NCBI GenBank assembly: GCA_003427395.1
Contig: BFEA01000835.1
Coordinates: 390,129 to 424,191, forward strand
Direction: 5' to 3'
Source: Chara braunii
Lineage: Eukaryota; Streptophyta; Charophyceae; Charales; Characeae
Length of the DNA: 34,063 bases
This document shows, piece after piece, positions 1-9,523 of the stretch. The notes under the pieces were generated by a model that was not told where the DNA came from, searched no databases, and saw only the letters and a program-made list of their open reading frames with translations. Position 1 is the stretch's first letter. Each line of letters opens with the position of its first letter. Both the position numbers and the translations under genes were made by a program.

Positions 1-20
1 AGAGAGAGAGAGAGAGAGAG
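1..20. repeat. (AG)n microsatellite
   Basis: Ten AG dinucleotides open the window and the tract may extend upstream. The LTRs of the second element also end in a (GA)n tract on their coding strand, so this tract may be part of the LTR. Confidence 0.85.
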
Positions 21-47
21 GAGCGATACAAGATTGGTTGTGCGACC

Positions 48-55
48 TATAAAAG
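48..55 (+). promoter_or_regulatory. TATA box of the element 1 LTR (candidate)
   Basis: TATAAAAG matches the plant TATA consensus and lies upstream of a GC-richer stretch (GGCGGCCATAGC) that is also found in the LTRs of element 2. In LTR retrotransposons this would set a transcript start about 30 bases downstream, near position 80. The start site itself is inference. Confidence 0.5.
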
Positions 56-66
56 AAGGTGGCGGC

Positions 67-338
67 CATAGCTGCCGAGCTCGAACAAGGAGAAAGAAGA
101 CACAGAGGAAGAAGACAACGCCAAAGAGGAGAGAGAAGGGATGAAGAAGCGGGAAGGAATCATAGCCGTGGTGGAGGAGGAAGGAGAGACAAAGAAGGGA
201 GAAAGAGAAACTATACCCGGGGGTGAAGAAGATAGAGACGAGGGATGAGAAAGAAGCCATAGCCGAGGGTGAAGGAGCAGGAAGAAGAAGGAAGGCGAAG
301 GGAACTGGAAGAGAGAGGATTGGCATCCATAGCCCACG
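67..338 (+). repeat. GA-rich degenerate tandem units anchored by CATAGC
   Basis: CATAGC recurs at 67, 161, 258 and 328, each time after a purine-rich stretch and mostly followed by C/T-G-rich sequence. Spacings are 94, 97 and 70 bases, so this is a degraded tandem repeat inside the LTR/leader of element 1. The open frames on the opposite strand come from this pyrimidine-rich complement and are not genes. Confidence 0.5.
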
Positions 339-553
339 TTGACTGAGATGCTCACCAACGTTGACCAACTGATTATCAACGTTGACCAGGTGGTTTTCCA
401 GCGTTGACCTTCCGTGTATGCTGGTGTTGATCGAGGAGTCGACTGAAGTGTTGACCAACGTTGACCAAGGAGTTGACCGGGACGTTGACTAGCATTGACT
501 AAGGTGTTGACCAGGGTGTTGACCGGAGCTGTTGACCATTTGACCAAGCTGGA
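339..553 (+). repeat. Cluster of 13 TTGAC (W-box-like) motifs
   Basis: TTGAC occurs 13 times in about 210 bases, mostly as GTTGACC or GTTGACT with spacings of roughly 10-25 bases, with a further copy near 710. TTGAC[C/T] is the core bound by plant WRKY transcription factors. The cluster lies between the TATA box and the gag start, so it is in transcribed leader DNA if the TATA assignment is right. It could equally be a simple minisatellite with a fortuitous core. Confidence 0.6.
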
Positions 554-1140
554 GTTGGTATACTCTCACCAAGCCTTTAACCTATCCCCTCGCCCTATGG
601 ATGCGCACATAACCGATGGTACTTGCTGAGTCAGTCTGTCTCTTCTTTCTACATTGAGTCTCTTTTGTCCATGTGATTGGAACTCTGTGTATGAGGTCAT
701 AGAACTGCGTTGACCAAACCCACATGGCCTGAGTAGGGCTAAAGGCCGTGTCTGACGACTGACTGACCCAGAGGACAAACCCTCCCAAGGACCGGTACAG
801 ACCGGCGGGCTGCTCAGTGTGGCACGGTAGGCCCAAAATCCGAGTTGTGGGCTGCACAACGAGCTGTCTACGTCTTGAGAGGACTTGCTGATCGCGTTGT
901 CCTGTTTGCGACGTTAAATGATTCCTGAGGAGTTACGGGGGATCTCCTTAAATGCCTCTTGATCAGTAGTAAGTCCTGTAGTGACGGCCTAGAAGTAGAG
1001 TCAGGCTAGAGACCATAGTTGACAGGGTCCACCACGAATTTTGTGGTCCTTAGTAAGTCCGTTATTAAGTTAAGTCAGTCAGGGGGTGAAAGTCTAAGTG
1101 GTGAGGAGTGGAACTGTCACCCGGTTGTACATCTATCACC
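554..1140 (+). other. Untranslated leader of element 1, no gene seen
   Basis: This stretch lies between the TTGAC cluster and the gag start. I see no conserved protein in any frame. I could not find a primer-binding site matching the usual initiator-Met tRNA complement, nor a clear LTR end. Confidence 0.4.
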
Positions 1141-3077
1141 ATGGTGGACACGCGTAGCGGTACGAGCACCACCCCATATACGAAAGATCAAGAAGAGAGT
1201 GTCACTGCCATATTGAAAGAAAGAAAGGAGGAGGCCAAGAAGCAGGCCCTGTTGGAGGCGCAGGCGGCGAAGAAGAAGAAGAAGCTTGGAGAAGAAATGG
1301 AGAAGTTGAAGAGAGAAGAGGAGGAGAAGCTTAAAGAAGTAGAAGAAGAAGAAGAAGAAGAAGAGATACCCTTGGTGAGGACTGTGAGGAGAGAGGAAAG
1401 AGGGGAATCTAGTGGGGTTAGTGAAGATGAGAAGAAACTAGAGAAGATGGTGTCGGAATGGGTGGCTAACTTATCCCTGGGGGAAGATGAAGAAGTGTTG
1501 ATGTACATCCCCCAGGACGAGAGGGATGTTGTTGTGGCAGAGATAAAGGCCCTGACAAATCCGTTAGAGCAGCAGGCCCTGGACTAGGAAAAAAGAATGG
1601 AGTGAAATTGGGACTGAGGAGGCAGAGAAGGAGGCGCATTGCGGCGGCCACTAAGTTAGAGAAGGAATTGGCTGCCACAGCAGAACAACATACCAATGCG
1701 CTGGCACAAGGGGAGTTGCAGAGCAAGGTGGATGCGATCGCAAGAAGCATAGATGTATTGATTCGCGTTCAACAGGAGCAGATGCATACCTCAAGGGGCC
1801 ATGACATAGCCCTACAGTCTATCCGCGTAGGCTTTAGAGACTTCGCCCACGATATGATGATGCGAATGGGCTCTGAGATGCAGGCCCGTATGAAGAACAC
1901 AAAACAATTATGTGTTGGCGCCATAGAGGGTGCCAAGATTGCAGTCCCGAAGGAGGAGGAGGCACGCCTGCGTAGGGAACGAGTCAAAGTAAAGTTCCCT
2001 GATGCCTACAGCGGGAAACAAGGGGAAGACGTTGATAATTGGGAGGCCAACATCAATTCCTACGTGCACCTTCAGGATATTATCCCTGAGGAGCAGGTCC
2101 TCGTCGTGTTCCATGCCCTTAGAGACGAAGTGTTTAGCTTCGCCAGATCATTAGGCCTCGCCGCCAAATGTGACAATGATATGGTGGCGTATTCCACAAT
2201 CACTCCCCTCAATGAATTCCTAAAGTTACTTCGCGAACGTTTCGCGGATGTAACTAAAGGAATCAAGGCCTCAGACAAGCTCTGGATGATTCACACACGT
2301 CAATGGAAGAGTGCAAGGACGCTCAAGGGAGCCATTTATGAGCTTGTCGCGGTTCCAAACCATGGGGTCACTGAGCCACAGTTGGTTCAATTATTTATTC
2401 GTGCGATGCCCGAAAGTTTGCACGGGCACTTGTACGACAAGTCGTGAGAACAAGGGATGACGTATGATAGGTTGAGTCGCGATGTCGTAGCTTATGAGGC
2501 CCAATCCACGCCGGTCACTGTCTTTTGGCACAAAGATTTTGACAAGGGTAAGAAGTGGAAGGGCCAGACCATTTCAGGGCAGGTTAAGGGGAAATATAGC
2601 CTGATCCTGACATTGGATGAAGGAGGAATGGAGGAGGTCCCGTATAGTGAGATTGAGTGGGGCCTCGAGGAGGAAGACAGGAGTGTAGGTAAGGGGAGGT
2701 CCTATGCTTCTGTCGCGGCTGGAGGGAGGCCGCAAGGAAGAGGCCGAGGCCAAGGGGGCCAGGCCTCAGGTGGTCGAGGACAGGACAATCAGGGGGTTGG
2801 CGGCAGGGGAAACCGCCAAGAGGGAGGCAGGGTTCAAGGTACCCCGCAAAACCGTCCGCGTTCCAATTGATCACCTCCCAGGAAAGGTGGATGGCACCCT
2901 GGCTTGCCACAGGGCAGGCCTTGGGAAGATTTGGGCCTTGAATAGAAAGTCTGGCAGAGAAGGATAGACCAGGATCAATGCATTTGTTGCGGTGATCTGG
3001 GCCACATTATCAAATATTGCCCCAACTATAGAGAGGCCCAGTTTGCTGCACAAGCAACAAAAGGCAACCGCCGGTAG
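1141..3077 (+). pseudogene. gag: Gag of element 1, broken
   Basis: Would encode the capsid/nucleocapsid polyprotein that packages element RNA. The start at 1141 is chosen because it sits in CACCATGG; an in-frame ATG at 1108 would add 11 residues. The N-terminal ~150 residues are Lys/Glu-rich and coiled-coil-like. A TAG at 1585 and a one-base shift follow, after which the frame beginning near 1602 continues to 3075. That frame is interrupted by TGA 2445, TGA 2868 and TAG 2943. The capsid-like part (about 1980-2440) aligns with a gag fragment of element 2. A Gly/Arg/Gln-rich stretch precedes a zinc knuckle at 2979-3020 with C-x2-C-x4-H-x4-C intact. The TAG at 3075 may be the genuine Gag end. 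Confidence 0.82.
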
Positions 3078-3148
3078 GGGTCGCAACTGCCCTTACCTCT
3101 AGACCATGTGGAGAAGAGTGTGCGCACCATACAGAAACTCCCAACCAC

Positions 3149-3709
3149 ATGTCTATGGCAGAGGTTGCTGGCCAGTGCCTAGATAGTTGTCTAGAGACTG
3201 CTTGCGTCAGGGTCTCTTTAGGCACTTCCATCACAGGCGTGGCGGAAGAGTTGAACGAGAGGATGCCTGCCTGGGCCAATATGAAGAAGAATGAGAAGGG
3301 ACAGCTAGTATTGGTAGATGTAGAGATTTTTAGAGGCAGAGTAGAGGCCCTTATAGACAGTGAGGCTACCCGTAGCTATATTAGTCACAAAGCGCTACTC
3401 AAGTTGAAGTTGAACTTAAAGGTCCGAAAGCTAGAGGCGCCTATAGTCAGCATCCTCGCAGACAATCGCACGATGCGAGTCGAGGATTATGTCGAGGGAG
3501 TCCAGGCTTATTTTCGCCTAGAGAAAGATGGGAAGGTAGAGAGAGTTCTCCGTTCCTTGACTCTCCTCGTAGAAGACAACCCCCCGTTTGATGTAGTTCT
3601 AGGAATGGACTGGGGAGAGGCAACAGGGGCCACACTCCACTTGAGAGAGCACGAGTGTAGGCTCCCTAGCCCGTCAGGTGGAGTTAAGATGTGTGTCAGG
3701 GGTAGATAA
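3149..3709 (+). pseudogene. Aspartic protease domain of element 1, active site altered
   Basis: Retroviral-type aspartyl protease that would cleave Gag-Pol. The active-site region reads LIDSEATRSYI at about residues 68-78 of this frame. Families of this type carry DSGA or DTGA, so the glycine is Glu here (GAG at 3362), expected to kill the enzyme. The downstream flap-like and VLGMDW segments are recognisable and match the equivalent protein of element 2. The frame ends at TAA 3707 while the pol frame continues one register away from 3678, so a frameshift separates protease from RT. The codon at 3149 is simply the first ATG; the native protein was probably continuous with upstream sequence. 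Confidence 0.78.
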
Positions 3710-4786
3710 CCCCATAGCACATTGCTGCCTCAGCGCTCCTGCATTCGCAAGATTAGTGAAGAAAGAACAGTTGGAAAAACAGGTTGTCGTTGCCTATGTT
3801 AGGCCGGTCACTGAGCCTAAGTTTGAAGAACCCATAGACCCTCGTATTGCCAAGCTATTAGAGGAATATGCAGATTTATCTGAGCCGCCTATAGGGGTAG
3901 TATCGCGGCCGATCCAACATCGAATTGAGATAGAGCCTGGCAGTAGAACTCCCAAAGGAGAGGTGTATAGAATGTCCCCAAATGCGTTAGAGGTGCTGCG
4001 AAAGCAGTTAGACGAGCTCCTGGAGAAAGGTTGGATTAGGCCAGTTTGTCTCCGTTTGGAGCACCTCTTCTGTTTGTCCCCAAAAAGGAGGGAGAGTTGA
4101 GAATGTGTATAAACTATAGGGGTCTCAACGCCATCACAGTGAAGAACGCAGAACCACTGCCTCGACTAGATGATTTGTTGGATCGAGTGCAGGGCTGCAA
4201 ATACTTTTCTAAGATAGATTTGCAGTCAGGCTATCATCAGATAGAAATCCATCCTGATGATCAACACAAGACGGCGTTCAGGACCAGATATGGGCACTAT
4301 GAGCTTATAGTGATGCCCTTTGGACTAACCAACGTGCCAGCTACGTTTCAGCACTGTATGAATGAGTTGTTTAGGCCGTGGTTAGATAGATTTGTAATTG
4401 TCTATCTAGATGACATCGTAGTGTTTAGTAAGACCCTCCAGGAGCATGAGGGCCATCTAAGGCACGTCTTGGGGAAGCTGAGAGAAGCTAACTTGAAAAT
4501 CAATGCGAAGAAGTGTGAGTGGGCCAAGACACAAGTTTTATACCTGCGCCATGCCCTAGATGGAGATGGTATAAAACCTGAGGACAGTAAGATAGCAGCG
4601 ATTAGAGATTGGTCGACTCACCTCACACTGACAGAGTTGCGGTCGTTCTTGGGGCTGGCAAATTATTATAGAAAGTTCGTCAGGAACTTCTCCACCATCG
4701 CTGCTCCCCTTCGTAGGTTGTTAAAGAAAGAGGCAATCTGGAAATGGGATAAAGACTGCACATCAGCCCTGAAGAAGTTAAAGTGA
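3678..4786 (+). pseudogene. Reverse transcriptase of element 1, frameshifted
   Basis: RNA-directed DNA polymerase of Ty3/gypsy type. The N-terminal part (3678-~4043) holds the connection to protease and the HRIEIEPG segment seen in gypsy RTs. A shift of one base near 4044 moves the reading frame to 4046-4786. That second part has FGAPLLFVPKK, the MCINYRGLN block, the KIDLQSGYHQI block, the MPFGLTN block and the catalytic YLDD box at about 4403-4414. The frame stops at TGA 4784, between RT and RNase H, and resumes in the same register at 4790. The catalytic Asp residues are intact but the frame is broken. Confidence 0.88.
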
Positions 4787-4789
4787 GCC

Positions 4790-5254
4790 TTGATAGGGTA
4801 CCCAATCCTCAAAGTAGTCGATCCGTCTTTGCCTTTCATTGTTAGCACTGATGCAAGTCAGTATGGTATAGGTGTTGTTCTACAGCAAGACAATGGCAAT
4901 GGATATAGACCCGTAGAATTCATGTCTGCTAGAATGCCTTCAGAAAAGGTAGCGACATCCACCTATGAGAGAGAACTCTACGCTCTCCGGCAAGCGTTAG
5001 ATCATTGGAAGCACTACTTGCTTGGGAGGCACTTCAAATTGTATTCAAACCACGAGATGCTAAGGTGGCTGAAAACGCAGGCCAAGATGACACCTAAGCT
5101 GACTAGGTGGGCCGCAAAGATAGATCAATATGACTTTGAGCTCAAGCCAGTCAAGGGAAAATACAATGTAGTTGCGGACGCCTTGAGTAGGAGATCAGAC
5201 TACTTCGGAGCGATAGTGCACTATCTGGATAAGGGAGAGACCTGCAACAGAGAG
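4790..5254 (+). pseudogene. RNase H domain of element 1
   Basis: Would degrade the RNA strand of the RNA:DNA hybrid during reverse transcription. This frame shows STDASQYGIG (catalytic Asp near residue 21), the YERELYAL block (Glu near 62), and NVVADALSR near the end. At the third acidic position the sequence reads YSNHEML, with Asn (AAC, 5048) where gypsy enzymes usually have Asp. Element 2 also has Asn here, so it may be a subfamily trait and not a fresh mutation. Near 5250 the frame shifts, and the continuation to the integrase zinc finger is in another register. Confidence 0.82.
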
Positions 5255-5600
5255 TTAAAGAAGCGTACGTGCAGGACCCTATCTATAGCGACCTCCTCAA
5301 GAGAGTTAAGGAGGCTCCAAAGTCAGAACGAGATTACCGCACTACAAATGGCTCGTTATTTTAGAAGACTAATGTTGTTGACCGTCTATGCGTTCCCAAT
5401 AGCGAAGAGATCCGAAGTCTGATCTTAGGGGATGCCATGATACAGAGGGACATTTCGGTTGCCAGAAGACACTAGCCAACCTCATGCGCGCATATACCTG
5501 ACCTGAGATAAAGGCCGACTGCATAGAATACGTACGCAGTTGCAAAGTTTGTCAAAGGAATAAGACTACTACGCAAGCCCCTCTCGGTCTTCTCAGAACC
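5255..5600 (+). pseudogene. Integrase zinc-finger and linker of element 1, broken
   Basis: Between RNase H and the catalytic integrase core, conceptual translation switches frame more than once. A C-x2-C pair in SCKVCQRNK is encoded at about 5538-5564 in the frame of the downstream integrase and is the second half of an HHCC zinc finger. The His half lies near 5430-5470 in a different frame. A TGA at 5499 stands in the integrase frame. The equivalent CKVCQRN motif is visible in element 2 on the opposite strand near 18030-18070. Confidence 0.65.
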
Positions 5601-6646
5601 TTGCCTATCCCCGAAGGACCCGGAGATTCAGTGTCTATAGACTTTATGGACGCTGGTGTCAAAAGTAGACATGGCAAGAGCCAAGTCATGGTCGTAGTAG
5701 ATAGGTTTAGCAAGTATGCCATTTTTGTTCCTTTGCCCTTTGAGGCACACAAAGAGTTAGTAATACAGAAGTTTTTCGACCATTGGGTCAGTGAACATGG
5801 GGTACTGTTGTCTATAGTTAGTGACAAGGACACCCGATTCACTAGTCAGAACTGGCAGGAGTTAATGAAAGTCTACGGATCAAAGTTGTTAATGTCATCT
5901 GGCCGCCATCCAGAGACCAACGGTCAGACTGAGCAGATGAACAAAATCCTGCAGCAAGTTTTGAGAATGTACATTAGGCCCGACCAACTTAACTGGGATG
6001 AGATGCTCCCAAAGGTAGCCAGTGCTTACAACAATAGCATGCACTTAGCCACTTGTCGCACTCCCAACGAGCTACATAAGTCTTTTAAACCACGCAGACC
6101 GTTTGAAGGACTTAACCAGGATCAGATTCAGAGGCTAGCGCCCGGTACCAGGGAATTTGCGATACAGCACGAGAAAGAGATTGTTACAGTAGTTGAGAGC
6201 CTCACGAAGTCAAAAGAGTTCGCTCCTGAGGAGAACATCTTGCAAAAACTGCTACCTGCATATAGAGGACCGTGGCCAGTCCTAGAAGTTGAGGGCGGAG
6301 AGGATGGGCCATCCTACACAATAGAGATTCCAGCGCACCTCCACACCTACCCAATTTTCCATGCATCAAAGTTGTTACCTTGTACTACGAGTCAACAGTT
6401 TCCATCACGAAGGTCTATGATCCCTCCGGATATGGATGGAAGGTACGGCATTGATGGCATAGTAGGTGAGGATGTCTTTAGAATAGGAGGTAGAGGTCGT
6501 CCACAGAAACAGTACAAAGTCAGATTCTCTTGTCAAGAACCTGGAGACGACTGCTGGTACACCAGAACAGAACTTCTAGAGAAAGCTCCCGATATAGTCC
6601 GAGCCTATGAGAGAGATAAGGAGGGTAGAGGTCCTGCCTTAGACTG
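5601..6646 (+). pseudogene. Integrase core plus chromodomain of element 1
   Basis: DDE integrase that would insert the cDNA. The catalytic triad is visible: Asp14 in SIDFMD, Asp75 in SDKDTRF and Glu111 in NGQTEQ, with the DD(35)E spacing intact. A GPY/F-like LLPAYRGPW follows near residue 225. The C-terminal ~60 residues (YGIDGIVGEDV ... ELLEKAPDIVRAYER) fit a chromodomain, the targeting module of chromoviruses. Compared with element 2, about 30 residues are missing in frame between HEKEIVTVVESL and TKSKEF, which removes most of the basic segment before GPY/F. This is the longest open segment of the element and ends at a TGA after PALD. The first codon shown is not a true start. Confidence 0.88.
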
Positions 6647-6685
6647 AAGTATTCTCGGATGACCTCGAATTTAGGCCGGCGGGAG

Positions 6686-7230
6686 TGAAACGGTTTTCAC
6701 CTTTGCAGAAGCAGATGCAGACCCCAGGGTTCGATCCCTAGACATGACCTGCACCCGTGTACAGAGAGTAGACCCCTGTGTGTTTTGAGCCCGCGACCTG
6801 TGTTTTAGTAGTGACTGTTGTTTGTCGTAGGTCCCTGTAGCTGTAGGGGTTCGAGAGGTCGGAACTGCTAGGCTAGAGGTCTGTAGGCAAGTCGTAAGTC
6901 CAACTACGTCGAGTCAGCAGTGCAACTCCTTGCAGTCAGCGATACCGGTCCCAGTCACACTTAGTCCAGTCAAGCAAGTACTGTGTGGGACTGTGTGCAC
7001 CAAGGGCCTGGTGGAAAAGGGCAGACCAGCGGCCAACAAAAGTAAAAATCAAGAGGCAGCATCCAGCAATATTCATTCATTCTGCTGTGACCCAGGCGGA
7101 AGCGCTGCCAATGCGCCTTCTGCTAGGTGGTATGCAGGAAGCCGGAAGTGAAGTGGGCAGTTGGAGAGTTAGAACAGACATAGCTGCTAGTTGAGATGAT
7201 GGTAGAGGGCAGCCATCGCTGCGATAGGAA
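6686..7230 (+). mobile_element. 3' LTR of element 1 (partial or diverged)
   Basis: Begins with TGAAACGG directly after a GGCCGGCGGGAG purine-rich tract. The first ~60 bases, including GATGCAGACCCC, match the start of both LTRs of element 2 read on the minus strand. Weaker similarity returns near 7085-7235 (GGCGGAAGCGCTGCC, GGGCAGCCAT), again matching element 2 LTR sequence. A tRNA B-box-like GGTTCGATCCC lies at about 6729. I cannot fix the 3' end or find an obvious 5' LTR counterpart in the window. Confidence 0.55.
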
Positions 7231-8081
7231 GAGTAGCGATCAGCGTTTGTGTGTGTACATGTGCAATGAGCGTGTGGGTACATGGGATATCGAGGGAGAT
7301 CCAGTGTGAGTTGTGTGTGTGTGTGTGTAAACATTTTGTGTGTGGTGTTGGCTGTGAGAGTTGGGCACTGGGTCGCCCTAGTCAACCTAAAGCGAGTTTG
7401 TGTCCAACCTGTGCTCTCGACTTGAATATCTCTGAGCTTTGTGTAGGAGCTTGACGCCAGAGTGATTTGCCATCTGTTTACATGCATGCGAAGTATGCCT
7501 GCTTTATCTATTAGTGCTTGGGAATCTTTGTTTGCTTTAGCTATTGCTTGCTTTGTGCTGTGGGACTTTGTGCTTTAGCTATTGGACTTTGTGCAGAGCC
7601 AAAGAATGATACCCGATTGGATCACCATCTGTACTATTGCTTGCTTTAGCTATTGCTTGCCTTGTGCTGTGGGACTTTGCACTTGGTAACCCCATAACAG
7701 CATCCAAAACAGAACCTTTGGGCTTGGACTTGCATTTCCAAAGAAAAAAATTCATACAATGATGTGTTTCCATGCACGTTTGTGGATTCATTCTTTTTGA
7801 GCTCTCGCAGACCTGGTTGTCTACAAACAGTTTACGCAAATGTCGAAAAAATGTATAATTGTGAGTCGTTGCCTTGCGCTTCTGTGGGTTCAGTCGTTTC
7901 GCACTCTAACAGTCGGTCTTTTCGCACTCTTAACAGTCCTTGTTTTCGATAAAACAGTGTATGCAAACCTTTCCAAGATCTTGGGGCAGCGAAATAGGGC
8001 ATCTTTCGGACCAAGGACAAAAGCCATAGCAATGTAGGAGGTGGACTGGGGGGTAGTTGCTGGTGCCGGGTTTCAAAAATG
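7231..8081. other. No gene seen; short direct repeats
   Basis: Contains a (TG)n run near 7314-7328, a 39-base direct repeat (7532-7570 and 7641-7679, 109 bases apart) built on TTGCTTTAGCTATTGCTTGC, and a 24-base-spaced doublet CGCACTCT(T)AACAGTC near 7898-7940. Open frames here are short, overlap on both strands and match no family I recognise. Confidence 0.5.
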
Positions 8082-8390
8082 TAAACGTATTCCTAGACTT
8101 AGTGCGAGAAAACAATAAGAAATTAGTTCAAGAAGTACTAAAAAAGGTGCCAGTGGCAAAGGTACCCCTTGAGGTAATAAAAAACTCAAAAAATGAAGTC
8201 CATGAGTTTGAAATCCCACTATAGTAAGCCCAATAAAAAGAGAGAATGAAAGACCAAAGGTGACCACAAAATGACTTGTCACTGTAAAACTATAAGGAAT
8301 CATGCCAATAAGATTACAAAATAACAAAAAAGTAAAAGTGACAAAGATGAAAGGAAAAAATCGTTCGTTGTTTAACTGCTGGTACACCAC
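8082..8390 (-). pseudogene. atp6: Nuclear copy of mitochondrial atp6 fragment (NUMT)
   Basis: The minus strand encodes about 102 residues typical of plant mitochondrial ATP synthase F0 subunit a. Recognisable blocks are RFFPFIFVTF, NLIGMIPYSFTVTSH, GLHFLSFLLPQGVPLPLAPF and ALSLGIRL. This is the central membrane part; the full protein is about 250 residues, so both ends are missing. Similarity ends after the essential Arg of GIRL, where the reading runs into HF and TGA (8073), and at the other side a stop precedes the GTG at 8388-8390. One residue, Leu in CFLALSLG, replaces the usual Arg of that block. Flanks show no mitochondrial genes, so I read it as an organelle-derived insertion. A mis-assembled organelle read is the alternative. 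Confidence 0.88.
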
Positions 8391-9137
8391 TTAGGGTTAT
8401 AGAAGGTGACATTACCACAGCCTGGCGGCTGCCTCACTGGCCCTCACAAGGTTATTCTAGGAATTCTTTCAGAAGAAATTGCTTGTGAAAAAATTATGAG
8501 CTTAGTCCGAAAATCCCTAAGTGTTGAGTATTGCCTTTTGCACCTCTTTGATCACTATTTTTATACACTCTGTTGTTTTGGATACAATTTGAGAATTCTA
8601 CAGCTAAATTCCAATTTGTACAGTGCTTTGCAGGCGCTCGCAAGAGATCACTTTTTCAAAGTAATGATGCGCTGCAGCCTTGGTGTCATGATACTGAAAC
8701 TCCGCCAAAAAAAAATGAAAGCAAGTACAAATGTGGTAGTAGTCATTACCCATGCACAACTAGAAGCCACTGAATGAAGCAGTAGCTGACAGGGTGGGTG
8801 TTGACTTACTCTGCTGGCCAATGGATAACAGCGCTGCTGCTCAATTTGACCGGGAACTGCACAGATTGGCTGCATTCATTCAGTGCGAGCTGAAGTAGGC
8901 ACACAGCGATACGCAAAGACTCCTAAAAAAGAACTCCAAAAATGCTGCTGCATTTGCAGGTTTCTGATAGCGCTTCAGTACCCTGACTATTCCTTGTCTG
9001 TGCCTGTTCTCCATGTCTCTCAGTCACATCGCCATCACAGGCAGGGCAATCCACCGCCAGTGCATGCAGCAGCAGCACAAGAAGAAGAGGAAGAAGAGGG
9101 AGTACTACCCGTACGTGGGAACGAGGACAGAAACAGT
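8391..9137. other. No recognisable gene
   Basis: Open frames of up to 123 codons overlap each other on both strands and show no family features. A Lys/Gln-rich short frame begins near 9013 and runs into the duplicated CAG-containing block that follows. I assign no function. Confidence 0.4.
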
Positions 9138-9410
9138 GGCCACCATTCTTACCGCCGCCGATCAGCAGGACGGCATCCTTTCAGCGCAGAGGAGTGACCA
9201 TTCATTGTATAGAACTGCGGATAATTGTCACGGTCGTTATCATGAGCAGCAGCAGCAGCAGCAGCAGGAGTGAAAACGGTGGCCATGGCTCTCACCGCCG
9301 CCGATCAACAGGACGACATCCTTTCAGCGCAAATGTGTGACCATCCACAGATTGAGAAGCCATAGTACTGCAGATCATCGTCTTGGTGGTCATCGTGAGC
9401 AGCAGCAGCG
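9138..9410 (+). repeat. 143-bp tandem duplication with CAG runs
   Basis: Two units start with GCC(A/T)... and share CTCACCGCCGCCGATCA-type sequence, CATCCTTTCAGCGCA, GTGACCAT and an (AGC)n tail; the ACCGCCGCCG core lies at 9151 and 9294, so the period is 143. The (CAG)n tail is longer in the first unit. The copies differ by scattered substitutions. Confidence 0.75.
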
Positions 9411-9456
9411 GGCGTGGCCCTAGCATAAACAGAATGGACAGGATAGGAGGAAGACG

Positions 9457-9458
<2 letters not shown>

Positions 9459-9522
<64 letters not shown>
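9459..9522. repeat. (GT)n microsatellite
   Basis: About 32 uninterrupted GT dinucleotides. The Cys/Val or Thr/His open frames over it are artefacts of the repeat. Confidence 0.97.

Positions 9523-9523
<1 letters not shown>

Larger units (their letters stand above)
1..7230 (+). mobile_element. Element 1: degenerate Ty3/gypsy chromovirus (LTR retrotransposon)
   Basis: The gene order seen is gag, protease, reverse transcriptase, RNase H, integrase, C-terminal chromodomain, which is the chromovirus branch of Ty3/gypsy. The 5' LTR is cut by the window start; a TATA box at 48-55 is in view. The 3' LTR probably begins at TG 6686, just after a purine-rich GGCCGGCGGGAG. Coding capacity is destroyed: stops at 1585, 2445, 2868, 2943, 4784 and 5499, and frame changes near 1590, 3700, 4044 and 5250. 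Protein comparison by eye with the minus-strand element at 14.6-24.3 kb shows the same family but a different subfamily. The outer boundaries are approximate; the 3' end is placed where similarity to the LTR of the second element fades. Confidence 0.85.

Noticed and set aside
1188-1508. Minus-strand 106-codon Ser/Phe-rich frame opposite gag
   Set aside because: It is the complement of the Lys/Glu-rich gag N-terminus; composition is explained by that alone.
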